From NCBI GenBank assembly GCA_002197995.1, contig NGZR01000001.1:10540001-10604000 (forward strand): a stretch of 64,000 nucleotides of DNA, in the 5' to 3' direction. The translations under genes and the position numbers were made by a program. The notes beneath the pieces were generated by a model, which searched no databases, had not been told where the DNA came from, and worked only from the letters and a program-made list of their open reading frames with translations. Source of the stretch: Gaeumannomyces sp. JS-464. Lineage: Eukaryota; Ascomycota; Sordariomycetes; Magnaporthales; Magnaporthaceae. Within the stretch, counting starts at the first letter, position 1. Every line of letters begins with the position of its first letter. Positions 45,599-56,990 of the stretch are shown here, piece after piece.

Positions 45599-46139
45599 CT
45601 ATCCGCTACTCCTTCGTCCCGGGACCGGCCACGCCCGCAAAAGTTCTGTTTGTGTTAGCACGAGGCACTCAGAAGCGTCCAGACGGTCGACTCACCCCAA
45701 AACTCCTGCATGTCGATCCCGGCCTTGTCCATCTCCTCCTTGAGCTTCTGGGACGCCTCCCGGAAGTCCTTGTCCATCGCACCTTGGCCATCTGCACCAT
45801 GCCGGGGCGCTCCACCAGCGTTGGCGTCTGAGAGAAATAGAGCAGTTAGCAGGGAACAACCCCGGCTGTACACGCACACTCACCAATTCCGTGGCGCTTC
45901 AGAATCTCGCTCAGCCCCACAATGGCCTCGACGACGGCCGGATGCTTGCCGACTTTCTCAAACATCTCGCGCGTCTTGGGGTTGGCCATCAGCTCCTCGG
46001 GCGTCGGCATGCCGCTGGGCGTGGCGTATCGCAGCCTGGCGCCGGCATGCAGCTGGCGGAGGGCGGGTCGCGAGAGGCGCAGGGGGCTGGCGAGCCGTGA
46101 GAGGCGCAGGGGCCCGGCGAGCAGCGATCGGGCAAACAT
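45599..46139 (-). CDS. Small mitochondrial-type protein, conserved-looking
   Basis: Three exons: 46139-45884, 45827-45696 and 45645-45599 (introns 45883-45828 and 45695-45646, GTGAGT donors, CTAAC branch sites); the spliced length is 435 nt, 144 residues. The N-terminus MFARSLLAGPLRLSRLASPL is Arg/Leu/Ser-rich like a mitochondrial presequence. The body reads PTPEELMANPKTREMFEKVG, AIVGLSEILKRHGI and FREASQKLKEEMDKAGIDMQ, two helical pieces. Between exons the stretch 'APRHGADGQGAMD' may conceal two compensating indels, because another frame gives the more natural GMVQMAKV. No family is recognised. It sits head-to-tail upstream of the metalloreductase and has TCACGTGA 94 bp before its start. Confidence 0.65.
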
Positions 46140-46232
46140 GGTGTTGATGTGATGCTGGATGCTGGTCAAGCTCAGGAAATTCCATGTCCGTCAGCACGCC
46201 AGAGCCTATGTGAGCCATGACGTAAGCAGTCA

Positions 46233-46240
46233 TCACGTGA
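46233..46240. promoter_or_regulatory. TCACGTGA palindrome
   Basis: Perfect 8-bp palindrome containing the CACGTG E-box, 94 bp upstream of the small mitochondrial-type gene start (46139). The same TCACGTG core occurs twice upstream of the mitochondrial BAX-inhibitor-family gene. Confidence 0.55.
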
Positions 46241-46674
46241 TACAGGGACCAGGGGCTCTCGGTGCACCGCCACGGTACCACATCGCGCACCAGAATAGAA
46301 CAGGCACGGTCGCCCACCCTGCCCGCTGCACCCAACCGAAACATTTCCACCCTGTTTGTTTCTTCGCCGACTCTGGCCCCGTATGCTATTCTTGGCGAGA
46401 CCCATCGACTTGATGCGAGCGCGATATGGGGATTAAGGTTGCCGTCGTTATGCCCTAACAGCAGCTCCTAAGGCATCTCTAAATTAGGGATCGCCGCGCT
46501 AGGACCCTGGTTTCGCAACGGCTCGCTTGTCGACTCTGGGGAAGTGGTGCTGCCAGGGTTGGAGTCAGGCTTACTGTGCAGCGATTGGACGGCAGCGTCG
46601 CGCCACCGGGCAGTAAGGCTCCCAAAATGGACAAATGAAGGCGAGACATGGCATTCCGTGAGCGACATGTCTGG

Positions 46675-46755
46675 CTATATATCGACCTGGCTGTCTTGCC
46701 GTTCGGCCCTTCGTCTTTGGCTCTTTGGCTCCTGGCTCTTTAGCTCCCAGCTCAA
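46675..46755 (+). promoter_or_regulatory. CTR promoter: TATA string and GGCTC repeats
   Basis: CTATATATCG near 46675 is a TATA-like string about 150 bp before the CTR start. Downstream, between 46717 and 46755, GGCTC/AGCTC occurs five times with mostly TTT before it (TTTGGCTC twice). The fungal copper-sensing factors Mac1/Cuf1 bind TTTGCTC-type elements; these differ by one base, so binding is speculative. The rest of 46241-46831 shows nothing else. Confidence 0.35.
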
Positions 46756-46831
46756 CTCGCTCTAGCCCAGCTGTCCGTGGAACCGCCGAGAACCACCGAG
46801 CCCGACACGACAACATCCCAGCACCGCCACA

Positions 46832-47291
46832 ATGCAGCACCAGCCAAGATCCTCCCGGGGATGCCCGTCATCTTCTTCAGCTCGACGTCGACCCTCTCTA
46901 CTCTGCCACCCTGACGCCAACAAACGGAAGCCAGTACGCGGGGGTCTGCATCTTCATCGTCGCCCTGGCCATGGTCGCGCGGCTGCTCATCGCGGCCAGG
47001 GGCGTGATCGACGTCCACCGGTGGAGGACCGAAAAGGGCGGGCCATCGATGCTGGCACTGCTCGAGAAGGCGCTGTTCGACGTCGTCGTGGCAGCATTAG
47101 GCTACTTGCTGTAAGTTGCTTCCACCTCGCCCCGTGCCGGCATGCATGCTAACCATCACCATCACAGGATGCTCGTCGTCATGACCATGAACGTCGGCTA
47201 TTTCTGCTCCGTCCTGGGCGGCGTCTTCATCGGCGCCCTGATATCGGGCAATTGGGGCAAGGAGCACGAGGGCGACTGGCTACCGTGCTAG
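46832..47291 (+). CDS. CTR-type copper transporter (frame slips in the N-terminus)
   Basis: High-affinity Cu(I) uptake protein; CTR proteins act as trimers. The C-terminal half is clear: LLMLVVMTMNVGYFCSVLGG has the Met-x3-Met (MTMN) and the Gly-x3-Gly packing motif of CTR helices 2 and 3, followed by VFIGALISGNWG. Helix 1 is YAGVCIFIVALAMVARLLIA. The intron is 47111-47167 (GTAAGT, CTAAC, CAG). The N-terminus uses three frames within 60 bp: MQHQPRSSRG at 46832, MPVIFFSSTST from 46861, and PLYSATLTPTNGSQ; a start at 46861 is the alternative. The Met-rich outer domain of larger CTRs is absent or very short. Neighbouring metalloreductase would supply Cu(I). Confidence 0.85.
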
Positions 47292-47577
47292 ATCAGATCG
47301 GCTGCAGGGCTGATGAGACGGCCACTGCCTGTGCTACCACACTTTGTTTTATGCAGCGTTCTAGCGTGTCAGCGATTTAGCGTTATCGAATTGTTCCAAC
47401 TGCCGTGTCCATGCCTGTCTGACGGGATGCATGATTATCAGGTGCAGATGCCACCGACTCAGTTCCGAGCTTAAAACCTTGCCTCGTACGTGGGCATGCG
47501 CACGTACAGCGGAGGCATGGAACTGAGGCTACGCCTTGAGCAATACTGAATCAGCTACCACATTACGACCTGGTCGT

Positions 47578-49031
47578 CTAATTATCGGCATCCGCCCGGC
47601 TTTTCACCTTTTCGAATCCGTTTTCCGTCCCCATGTCCGGCTTCTCCGCCTGTCTTGTCCCCGGCACGCTCGTGTTCCGCGAGCCGTGGTTGCGTGTGCT
47701 GTGCGTGCGCGTGCTCTGCGCGCGCGCGCTGTGTGCGTTCTCGCTCCGCGCGTGCGAGCTGTTGTACAGGTGCCGCGGGTCCCAGCTGTCGGCCTGCGAC
47801 ACGGTGGCGAGGCTCCAGCGGCCCAGCTCGGCGTCGTCCCGCGGGCGCATCCTCTTGCGCGTGGGAAAGTCCCACGCGATGTTCTCGGGCCTGGCCCCGG
47901 GCTGCCGCGGCTGGCGGATCGGCGTGCCAAAAATCCTCCGCCTAAGGTTCTTGTACGACGTATCGATGGACCGGTAGAGCGGGGCGAGCATCGGGATGCT
48001 GGCGGCGATGATGATGGCGGTCCCTTCGGCACTGCCTGGTGTTAGCTCGTTCGAGACGACGCAGGCGGACGGACGCAGACTTACACTGTGGTTATGACCG
48101 TCGGGTTGTTGCCCCCTGCGAACGTTAGCGTCTTGTCTTGTCGTTCAGGGCCGGCTGGTCTTACAGGAAAAGTCGGGATTTGCGAGGCCATCAAAGCTGG
48201 AGCACTTGTAGGCAGCGATGCCAGATGCACTAGAGTTTGTTAGTAGCTACCAGCCAGAGAGGCAGGGCACATACATAGCTCCAAGGCCCATGGCCAAGCT
48301 CAGGCCTATCGTCTTGACGCGGCTCATCTGCATCGAGTAGAAAATCACGGCCGGCCAGACGGCCTGCGTGGGTTAGCGGCGTCAGCAGAGGCGGAGGACG
48401 GGGACGTACAAAGTAGAGGTCCACGAAGGCGGAGAATGCTGTAGGCAGTCAGCGCGAGCCAGCCATGATCAACGGTCCAGAGACTGACCTGAGGTAAACG
48501 TGCTGCACCAGATCATGACGGAAACATCCATGCACTTCTTGTCCTTGATGGAATAGTCCCACTGCGCCCAGACGGGCACACACTGGAAAAAGACGACAAA
48601 GACGACGGCAAAGAAGCCCAGGGTCGACGTGATGGCCAGGCCCCACGCCACGGCCCTGAGCTTGGGCCCCGGGACCAAGATGCGGTTGAGAATGGTGGCG
48701 ACGGCCAGCTTGGGGATGCCGAGGGGGGGACGACGGCGGGGACGAGCATGATGTACCAAAAGACGACGCCCTCCCGCTGGTGCACCGTCAGGGTCTCGAT
48801 GTGGCGGCCCTGGCCATTGGACACGGCCATAATGATGCAGGCCAGGCTGTACCACAGCAGCACGACCGAGATGACGACGAACAGGTCGTCCAGATAGACC
48901 TGCTTGCGGATCCACGTGCGGGCGTAGAAGCGGGCCAGCCAAAGACGCTCGCGAGGAACACCAGCACCGACGTGGTCGCCACGACCATGGGGCCTCGATT
49001 CTCGTGAAAAATTGGGCGCCTCTGTCGCCAT
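47578..49031 (-). CDS. Fungal rhodopsin-like seven-helix membrane protein (frame slips)
   Basis: Matches the fungal 'rhodopsin domain' (Fung_rhodopsin/SAT4-type) integral membrane family of unknown function. Start 49031: MATEAPNFSRE. Recognisable helices: GPMVVATTSVLVFLASVF, YLDDLFVVISVVLLWYSLAC, GVVFWYIMLVPAVV, LGIPKLAVATILNRILVPG, LGFFAVVFVVFFQCVPVWAQ with WDYSIKDKKC, then exons split by five short introns (about 48501-48440, 48415-48370, 48275-48230, 48170-48120 and 48090-48040) carrying AVWPAVIFYSMQMSRVKTIG, and a cytosolic tail of about 125 residues with IAWDFPTRKRM, ending at 47578. Frame slips occur near 48970 and 48725. No N-terminal CFEM domain is seen. A chromovirus sits immediately upstream of the start, possibly cutting off its promoter. 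Confidence 0.8.
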
Positions 49032-49041
49032 GGCGCGATGT

Positions 49042-49355
49042 TGTCACACGGAAGCGACCAGGGATTCCTGGGAATAGCCTCACAAGGGCCACGGAGGCCC
49101 AAGCGCCTGCAGAAAGCAAGCGCTGGAGCAGTGGAGCCAGTCATTAAAATAGGGCTACCAATCGGGCCAACGGAGATGGCGTAAGTGGACGGGCCACCTG
49201 CCCGGGCCACCTAAATCTGGCTATTTAATCCCGGCGTCATTTTAAAATCCCCTTAGCAGATTTTGGCTTTTTAAGCATCTTTTAAAACCATGAAAGATTA
49301 TTAGCTTTCATAATAGAGATTACTCCTTTTAAGCTTGCATTGCACCTTTATAACA
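49042..49355 (+). repeat. Chromovirus left LTR
   Basis: 314 bp from TGTCACACGGAAGCG to TTTATAACA. The intact right copy shows the terminal inverted sequence TGTTACA...TGTGACA. The first 170 bp are GC-rich and nearly identical to the right LTR, while the last 150 bp show many C-to-T changes relative to it. Confidence 0.95.
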
Positions 49356-49464
49356 AATAATTTTTCACTTTACTTAGGACCGCTTAGTAATATCTATTAC
49401 CTTTCCTTTTAAGCTTTGGAAGGTATTACTTAGTTAAATTTTACCCCGCATTACTTTTTAATCG

Positions 49465-52400
49465 TTTAAACCGGCAAATTTTTGTTGGTCGTACTACCAC
49501 GGAACACCCTACGAGCTCGCAGCCGGCTAATGCCAAACCGATTGCGCTTAATCCCGTTATTACTGGCATCCTTCGGAAACCCGTGCTAATCGCCTTTTTT
49601 ACGGGATCCGACGACGAGTTATCCGAAAAAAGGACGAAAACCTTCCTCGGCAAAAAAAAAGGATTTTACCATGCCAGTTTAGGGTAATTCGTTACGAGCC
49701 CTAAAGGCTAGTACAAAAAACCCCCTTTTATTACCAACCATAAATGTCTTTATAATAAATAACGCAAAAGCTTTTATTTTATACTTAGCTTTTATTTTCG
49801 AGCGAGCTATAAGCCAAAAAGCCTTTTAATTTTTAAAAAAGGTGCTCGATTTTCCGGAATGGATGGTTAGCATTTAATAAAAATTCGTTAATACGCACCA
49901 CGCTATTATAGCCTTATTTAAGGGTATTAAACGAGGAACATTCGACGCATAAAAGCAACTTAGTAAGCTTAAAGCCCATTACGATAATATTACTTACGGC
50001 TACCATACTTTCGTTTTTATGCATAAAAAAGGGCTGTTAACTTCCGCGGAATAATAAAAAAAGTTTTGTTAACGAATTTCCGCGGAAAGCTATTTATTTG
50101 CCTAGCAGGTATGGGGAAACGTCGTAACTTTAGCGGAATAATAGGAAATACGCACCTAAGCTTTGGTTTATTTCCGAAACGCTACCCGAACGAACCAAAA
50201 CCGCTTTTAAAAACTGCAAAAACGGTTTACCTTTTTTAAGGAAAGCGTCGAAGGATAAGCAAAACAAAAAAAGGCCCAAATTCGAGTTTTTATAACCAAA
50301 AAGCATATTTTTTTAAACGACTTTACGGTTGCGGAAAAAAGGGTACTTTTTAAAACACGGTAGCTCGTTAAAAACACGTTAAAAAAAGCGCGACGTTTGG
50401 AAAAAAAAGGGATCCGCCTACGCTTTTCCACCGTAATATCGGCGTTATAACGAAATTCTATACCCTTTATGTTTTATTAAAGGTCGCTAGTTAACGACCC
50501 CGCCGGCGCCCTAATCCTTTTTATCGAAATAAAACTTGCGAAATAGTCGGATATAAAACAATCCGCGTTTTTACGATAAAAGATCCTTAATAAAAACCTT
50601 TTATTTCCCGTTAATTTGCAATAACAGCAGGTTAAAGCCATTACCGCCGCCGTTTATTTAACATACCGTGCAGTTACCGCCGGGCCACGCCATTTAAGCA
50701 GTTTAAAAAGGGTATTAAAAGCTTTTCTTTAAAAACCACCGAATAAACCCCTAATTACATCGCTATTTTAAAAAACCCGTCGGACTTTTTCGAATTGTTT
50801 TTAAGCGAAAACGATAATAACGGAAACAACCGTAAAAACCCCCGAAAAATGTTTCGACAACCCCGAAATTCGGGATTCCGGGATATTATTCGAAAACTCC
50901 GGCGCGGTTTCGACCGATTTACGGCCCCCACCGCTATCGTTAATTTAATCCAACTTAATAAGCTTAAAAAATACGCAGGAAAAAACTTAGCGGCATTTAA
51001 ACTTTAATAGTTTCGCGTTACGGCTTATATGGAAACCTACGTGGTTAATTTCCCAAATAATATTATTAAAATTAATTGGGTCGGGTTTTTCTTTACCGAA
51101 AACGCTTAAATTTGGCATTATTAACGTTTGCGGTTTATACGAGGAATTGGATTAAAAGATAACTGGAACGCCTATTTGTTCGCGTTTTAGGAACGCTTTA
51201 AAAACGCTATTAAGTACTACCGTAACGCCCGAAAAATGCGAAAACTTAAATATAAAAGTAATACCGTGCAATATATTACCGAGCTTTTCGACTTTAACAA
51301 AGCAATGCAATAGTCCGGCGTTACTTTCCGGAAGCACATTTCCAGCTCCTTGCTAAAAAAAATCACTCGTTTCGTATATTCGCAAAAGGGAAGCCTTCCC
51401 GATACGGATAAGGAATTCCTAGCTGCCATCCAGCAAGCAAGGAAGATTTATAAAATTATACTTTAAAACCTAAGGCTAAAATCGCAATCGGGAAAAAAAG
51501 GCCCGTTTTAACATAAAAGCGCTCGAACGCGGGCCGTCCTCGCGATAACAGCTTTAAAAAAGCTAATAACCTAAGCCAATTTTTAAAACCGGCGTTAGTT
51601 AAAAAAGTCGCAACCGGCGATAAAAAAAACCATGTTTGGCTTTTTGTTAAGCAGGCATTGGAAAGCGTTAACCAAAAAAACGTGGATTAACGAAAACAAG
51701 CAAAAGCAATATATTAAAAATGTGGTTAAAAAAACCACCATATTTTAAAATGCTTCGCAAAAAAGGACGTTACCGGTAAGGATTTTCCTTCGCTTTCGAT
51801 TAAAATGGCTAATAATAAAAAGGTCGCTTTTAACGAGCCCGCGGGTTACGAACCTAAAAAAGCTAAAATCGCGGCTGCAACCCGGCTACGATAAGCATTC
51901 CTCGTTACGAACCGATATTTTAAAAAACTTTCGGAATTAAACTTTAATTGCTAATAATCCAAAATCGCTTTAACCAAAACCAGGGCAAAAATGGAAAAAA
52001 AAGGCTTATTATCGATATGTACATTCGATTAAAAGGTTACTTCGAAATTCTTATTAGGGTTTTTTCGATTTAAAAAGCGATATTACCGTTATTTTAAACC
52101 AAATTACGGCTTTACTATTTAAATACGTTACCGATCGGCTTATCCCTCGAATTATAAAAGCTTTTTACGGGGGTTTAACAAAAGTAAAAAAAAAGCAACT
52201 CCTTTTTAATGTCGTATTACGATATTAAAACCACCGAACGATGGAAATATTTAAAATTAGCCCTTTTAATTTCGACTTCGACGTTTTTATGCTTTACAAA
52301 TAAACTAAAAAATATAAACCTTTAAGATTTTTCGAAGGAAAAATACGTCCGGTTCGAATTAAAAGGATATCGGAAATGCAATCGGTTAAAAGCCCGGAAG

Positions 52401-55400
52401 CCTAAAACATTGTTGCCCGAAAATATCCTAATTACCGAATTAATAACTATCGCTTTTATTAAGCAACGCATTATAATTCCCCGGGATTTTAAACCCCCGG
52501 TAAATTTAAAAATAAAACATAAAACTTTAAGCCCCTCGGCGAATTTAACATAATGCCGAAAAAGTTTAAAAAATTCTTTCCTATTATAACAATTAAAGCT
52601 GCTATGCGCTTACCGGATTATCAACCTTAAAACTATAAATTAACTTTAAAAAAGGAACCAAACCTATATAAAGACCTTTGTATTAAATAAGTGCCCGAAA
52701 ATTGGAAGTTTTTAAGCTTTAACTTTAAAAAAACCTGGAAGCAGGACGAATGCGTAAGTTAACCTCCGCCGTCGGCTTTCCCTATTGTTCGCCGAAAAAA
52801 AGGACCTTTTAAACCTTTTACAACCCGTTATTAATTATAGGGATTTTAATTCCAAAACAATACCGATCCGTTATTTTATCCTTTTAATTACCGAGCTTTA
52901 GGATAAATTGCGAAACGCGAAATGGATAACGAAAATCGATTTAAAAACCGGCTTTAATTTAATCCGCATAAAAGAGGGATATAAATGGCTTACGGTATTC
53001 CGCTGCAAATACGGACTTTTCGAATTTACCGTTATACCGATAAAATTTATTAATGTTTTAGCTACTTTTTAAAGCTTTATAAACCACATTTTTATAAACC
53101 TAATTAACGCGGGCCTATTGGTATATTTTAATAACCTTTTAATTTACGCGAAAACGGAGGAATAGCACGACGAACTAGTTAAAAAAGTTTTACAACGATT
53201 TACGAATTACCACCTCGTCGTAGCTTTTCGAAAATGCGTTTAGTTAACCCAAAAAGTCGAATTCCTAGGATATATTATCGGCTTATAAAGCATTTCCATA
53301 TCTAATAATAAAATTTAAGCTATCCTCGATTAAAAAGCCCCGAAAACATTAAAAAACTGCCAATCGTTTATCGGCTTTGCTAACTTTTATAAAAGGTTTA
53401 TTAAAAACTTTTTATTTATTGTTCGACTATTAACCATAGCCAACTTCCTTTTTAAAGCATAGTGGTTATAAACCAAAAACATGCAGCAAGCTTTCGAATT
53501 GCTTAAAAAGGCATTTATAATACCGCCAATCTTTTAACATTTCGACCTAAAGCTTTTTGCATAAATGGAAACCGACTTTTTAAATTTTGCCTATAGCGCA
53601 ATATTTTTTTAACGAAATCCCGCTATTAATAAACTCCACCCCGTCGTTTTCCACTTTCGCAAAATAACTTCGGCCGAAATTAATTACGAAATTTATAACA
53701 AAAAGCTTTTAACAATTGTCGACAATTTCGGCAAATGGCGTTACTATTTTAAAAAAGCCAAATACCGAATAAAAGTTTATATAAACCACCAGAATTTGGA
53801 ATATTTCCTTACCGTTAAGGTTTTAAATAAACGGCAAGCAAAATGGGCTTAACAATTGTTAAACTATAATTTTATAATCCATTATAAGCCGGGCAAGCAA
53901 AATAATAAGGCCGATATGCTATTAAAACTAGCTTAATATAAGTTTAAAAAAAAGGGAAGTGAAAATTAGCCGATTACGACGATTTTGCAAGAAAAACACT
54001 TTTTTAAAACCAAAACAACGGTTTTAACGACGGAAAATACGACGGAAAAAGGTTTAAAACTATCGTTAATGCTTTTTACATCCGCTAAACTTTGCAATAT
54101 CCTCCTAATAAAGTAAACCATAAAGTTTACCGATAAAATTCGCAAAGCCGGCGAGTCGAATCCCGAATACCAAAGCTATTTGCAAAGGCCGAAAAAGGAT
54201 AAAAGGTAAAAAATGAACTTTTTTACCGCAAAAACAAACTGTAAATGCCAAAGGCTTTATAAAAAAAGGTTTTCGAATTCGAGCACGATATAAAAGTCGC
54301 CGAATATATAGGGATAAATAAAACCCTCGAGTTAATTACGCGTTATTTTGGTGGCCAAATATCGAAAAAGGCGTCCGGAAATACGTAAAAAGTTGCTTGG
54401 AGTGCTAAAAGAACAAAGCTTTTAAATATGCACCATTTGGACCCTTTTAATTTATAAAGCTGCATTATTAGCTTTAAAAAACTGTAATTATAAACTTTAT
54501 TACGGATTTTTTTTTTAAGCAACGATTGTAATTTAATTTGGGTAATAGTAAACCCATTTACTAAAATGGCACATTTCGTACCTTTTAAAATAAAAGGTAA
54601 AAAAACGGATGATTTTATCCGTATATTTGCCAAAAAATACTAGCGATTGCACGTGTACCATTGGATATCATTTTCGATAAAAATTCCAGGTTTACAAGCC
54701 ATTTGTGGAAAAATTTCTTCCGTTTGGTCGGGATTAGGCCTAAAATAAGCACGGCTTTTTACCTTTAAACGGATAAACAAACCGAAAAATTTAATTAAAA
54801 TTTAAAAGCTTACCTTCGTTTATTCGTTAATTACGAAATAACCAATTGGGTTAATCTTTTTCCTATAGCGGAATTTGCTTATAATAATACTTCTTTTGCA
54901 AGTACTACCGTTACTTTTTTTCGCTAATTACGGGTATTATTTAGCTTTTAACAACCCCCTTTTTCCGGGACGAATAAAAAACTTAAACAGCAAGCTGTAT
55001 AACCATTAAATGACCCAAGTACACCAAAAAGCCAAAAGCTGCCTCGAAAAAGCACGAAAACGGATAAAGCATTAGGCAAACAAAAAACGAAGCCTTTTAC
55101 CGGTCCTAACCGAAGGATAGCTCGTTATGCTTAACGCTCGCCATGTTAAAACTCGCCGTCCTGCTAAAAAATTTAACTTTAAAATGCTCGGCCTTTTCCG
55201 AATTTCGAAAGTGATTTCCCCTTTCGCAATCCGTTTAACCTTGCCAAAAACTTGGAAAATCTACGACGCTTTCCACGTGTTACTTATAAAGCTATACCGC
55301 GCTGGCATTTAAGCACGGCCTAACCTTAACCAAGTTTTGCGAAAAGCTCCCCCGATAAAAGGAAAATATACCGTTAAAAGGGTGGAAAACTCTATAATTA

Positions 55401-55590
55401 GCTTTTAAAGAAAGGTGTTATACCGCGTAAAGTAGGAAGGATACCCGAAAGAACGGGATAAAACCTGGGAGCCTTAGGAGCATTTCGATGGCGAAAAAGC
55501 CAAGGCCAAAGTCGTGGCTTTTTATTAACGACACCCCGATAAACCCAAGGACGAACGCGTGCCTTTTGCTACGTTAGCCTCCACTAAAAA
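49465..55590 (+). pseudogene. Chromovirus gag-pol remnants
   Basis: Gag-like coding from about 49465 (TTTEHPTSSQPANAKPI) to about 51780, including a zinc-knuckle-like KCG..NHHILKC near 51710. RT at about 52900-53290: KIDLKTGFNLIRIKEGYKWL, FINHIFINLINAGLLVYFNN (an altered YxDD box) and RKCV..TQKVEFLGYIIG; RNase H region KLHPVVFHFRKITSAEINYE and FGKWRYYFKKAKYRIKVYIN; HYKPGKQNNKADML near 53900. Integrase about 54240-55100. Its C-terminal linker near 55150-55310 reads HVKTRRPAKKFNFKMLG and KIYDAFHVLLIKLYRAG; then a chromodomain at about 55415-55530 (VLYRVK, EGYPKERDKTWEP, EHFDGEKAKAKVVAFY). Stops are TAA/TAG. Non-functional. Confidence 0.9.
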
Positions 55591-55677
55591 AAGGGCCGAC
55601 CAGGAACCCTTAGCACGCAAAAAGCCACGGTGGACCTAGGAGGGTTTCGGGACGCGCCTTTAGGAAGAGGAGGATTG

Positions 55678-55991
55678 TGTTACACGGAAGCGACCAGGGA
55701 TTCCTAGGAATAGCCTTACAAGGGCCACGGAAGCCCAAACGCCTGCAAAAAGCAAGCGCTGGAGCAGTGGAGCCAGTTATTAAAATAGGGCTACCAATCG
55801 GGCCAACGGAGATGGCGTAAGTGGACGGGCCACCTGCCCGGGCCACCTAAATCTGGCTATTTAATCCCGGCGTCATTTCAAAATCCCCTTAGCAGATTCT
55901 GGCTCTTTAAGCATCTCTTGAGACCATGAAAGATTATTAGCTTTCATAATAGAGATCACTCCTTTCAAGCCTGCATTGCACCCTTGTGACA
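55678..55991 (+). repeat. Chromovirus right LTR
   Basis: 314 bp from TGTTACACGGAAGCG to CCCTTGTGACA, followed by GATGT. Its 3' half is less C-to-T altered than that of the left LTR, whereas its 5' third is slightly more altered, so the two LTRs were hit unevenly. Confidence 0.95.
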
Positions 55992-55996
55992 GATGT

Positions 55997-56990
55997 TTAC
56001 ATGTTCCTGGCCGAGCTCGTCCTTGCTGGACGGGTTGGGGACGAAGAAAACGAAGACGCAGAACATGGCGGGGAAATAGCAGCTTCTGGTGTGCGGCGTC
56101 TTGAGTTTGCTCATGTGTGCGGTAGACAAAGTTTTGGCTGCCGGAGCTGGGGTGGACCTCGCTTTTGGCAAAGACCAGCCGAAGCTTAAGCCGTTGCCGC
56201 TGCCAAGGCGGCAGTGGAACTCCCGGCACCCTCGGGCTGACTCTAGGCGTGGAATTTACGGCAGGCCTGCCCTGCAACGCGCCATGCTTCTGTGGCGGGG
56301 TGCTCTTTTGGCTGTGCCTAGCAGCTGTCATCCTTGACCGCCCAGCTGGGGGCTGGCTGGGGACTGGCTGGGGAAGTGGCTTATGCGTGCAGTTGCTAAG
56401 TGGCTATTAGTGCTTTTTTGGAAGCACATTGATAGATTGCAAGTTTGGCCAGCCGCAAACAGCCTCCATCATATCATTGGTTTTTCTCACGCATCAGTTT
56501 AGCTACTATCCAACTGCAAAATAGGACAACTGCGAACTGATGTATGGCAATTTGGAAAAAACCAAATACTAAAATCCTGGGCTGGACATTTAACAACGCA
56601 TGGTTGGTAAATGCATAAAATTCGACCCTCCTGGCTGGTTTGATATGGCTTCGAAAGAGCCCAATTGCAGCTATGAGCCAGATGAAGAATGGAATGTGGA
56701 GGGCAAGGCTGGGTTCGGGAAGCGAACAGCCCGATGGCCCCTTCCAGGAGCTTCCATTTTGCCCTAAAAGCGGCATTTGGAAACTGGGAGGCAGCTGGCA
56801 GGCGGGGAACGGCAGGACAGAGATTTTGTTGCTGCAAAGACAGAAGTGCACAAGGTGAGAATTTAGAAAGCATCTGAACTTTTGACCTCCAACCACCACC
56901 ACCACTGCCATCACCATCACCACTGCCATCACCACCACCACTCCCATCACCATCACCACCCAAGCCCGCGCCTCCCACTCCTCCACCAAG
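55997..56990. other. Intergenic with CAC/CATCAC microsatellite
   Basis: No gene is supported. At about 56891-56965 there is a run of CACCACCATCACCATCAC-type triplets, which lies in the 5' leader of the following gene. Confidence 0.55.

Larger units (their letters stand above)
49042..55991 (+). mobile_element. Ty3/gypsy LTR retrotransposon with chromodomain (chromovirus)
   Basis: 6950 bp, bounded by 314-bp direct LTRs (49042-49355, 55678-55991) and the target duplication GATGT (49037-49041, 55992-55996). Domain order gag, RT, RNase H, integrase, chromodomain is that of Ty3/gypsy chromoviruses. The interior is AT-rich with TAA/TAG in place of Gln/Trp codons (RIP-like). It inserted 10 bp upstream of the rhodopsin-like gene's start codon, with opposite transcription. 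Confidence 0.95.
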
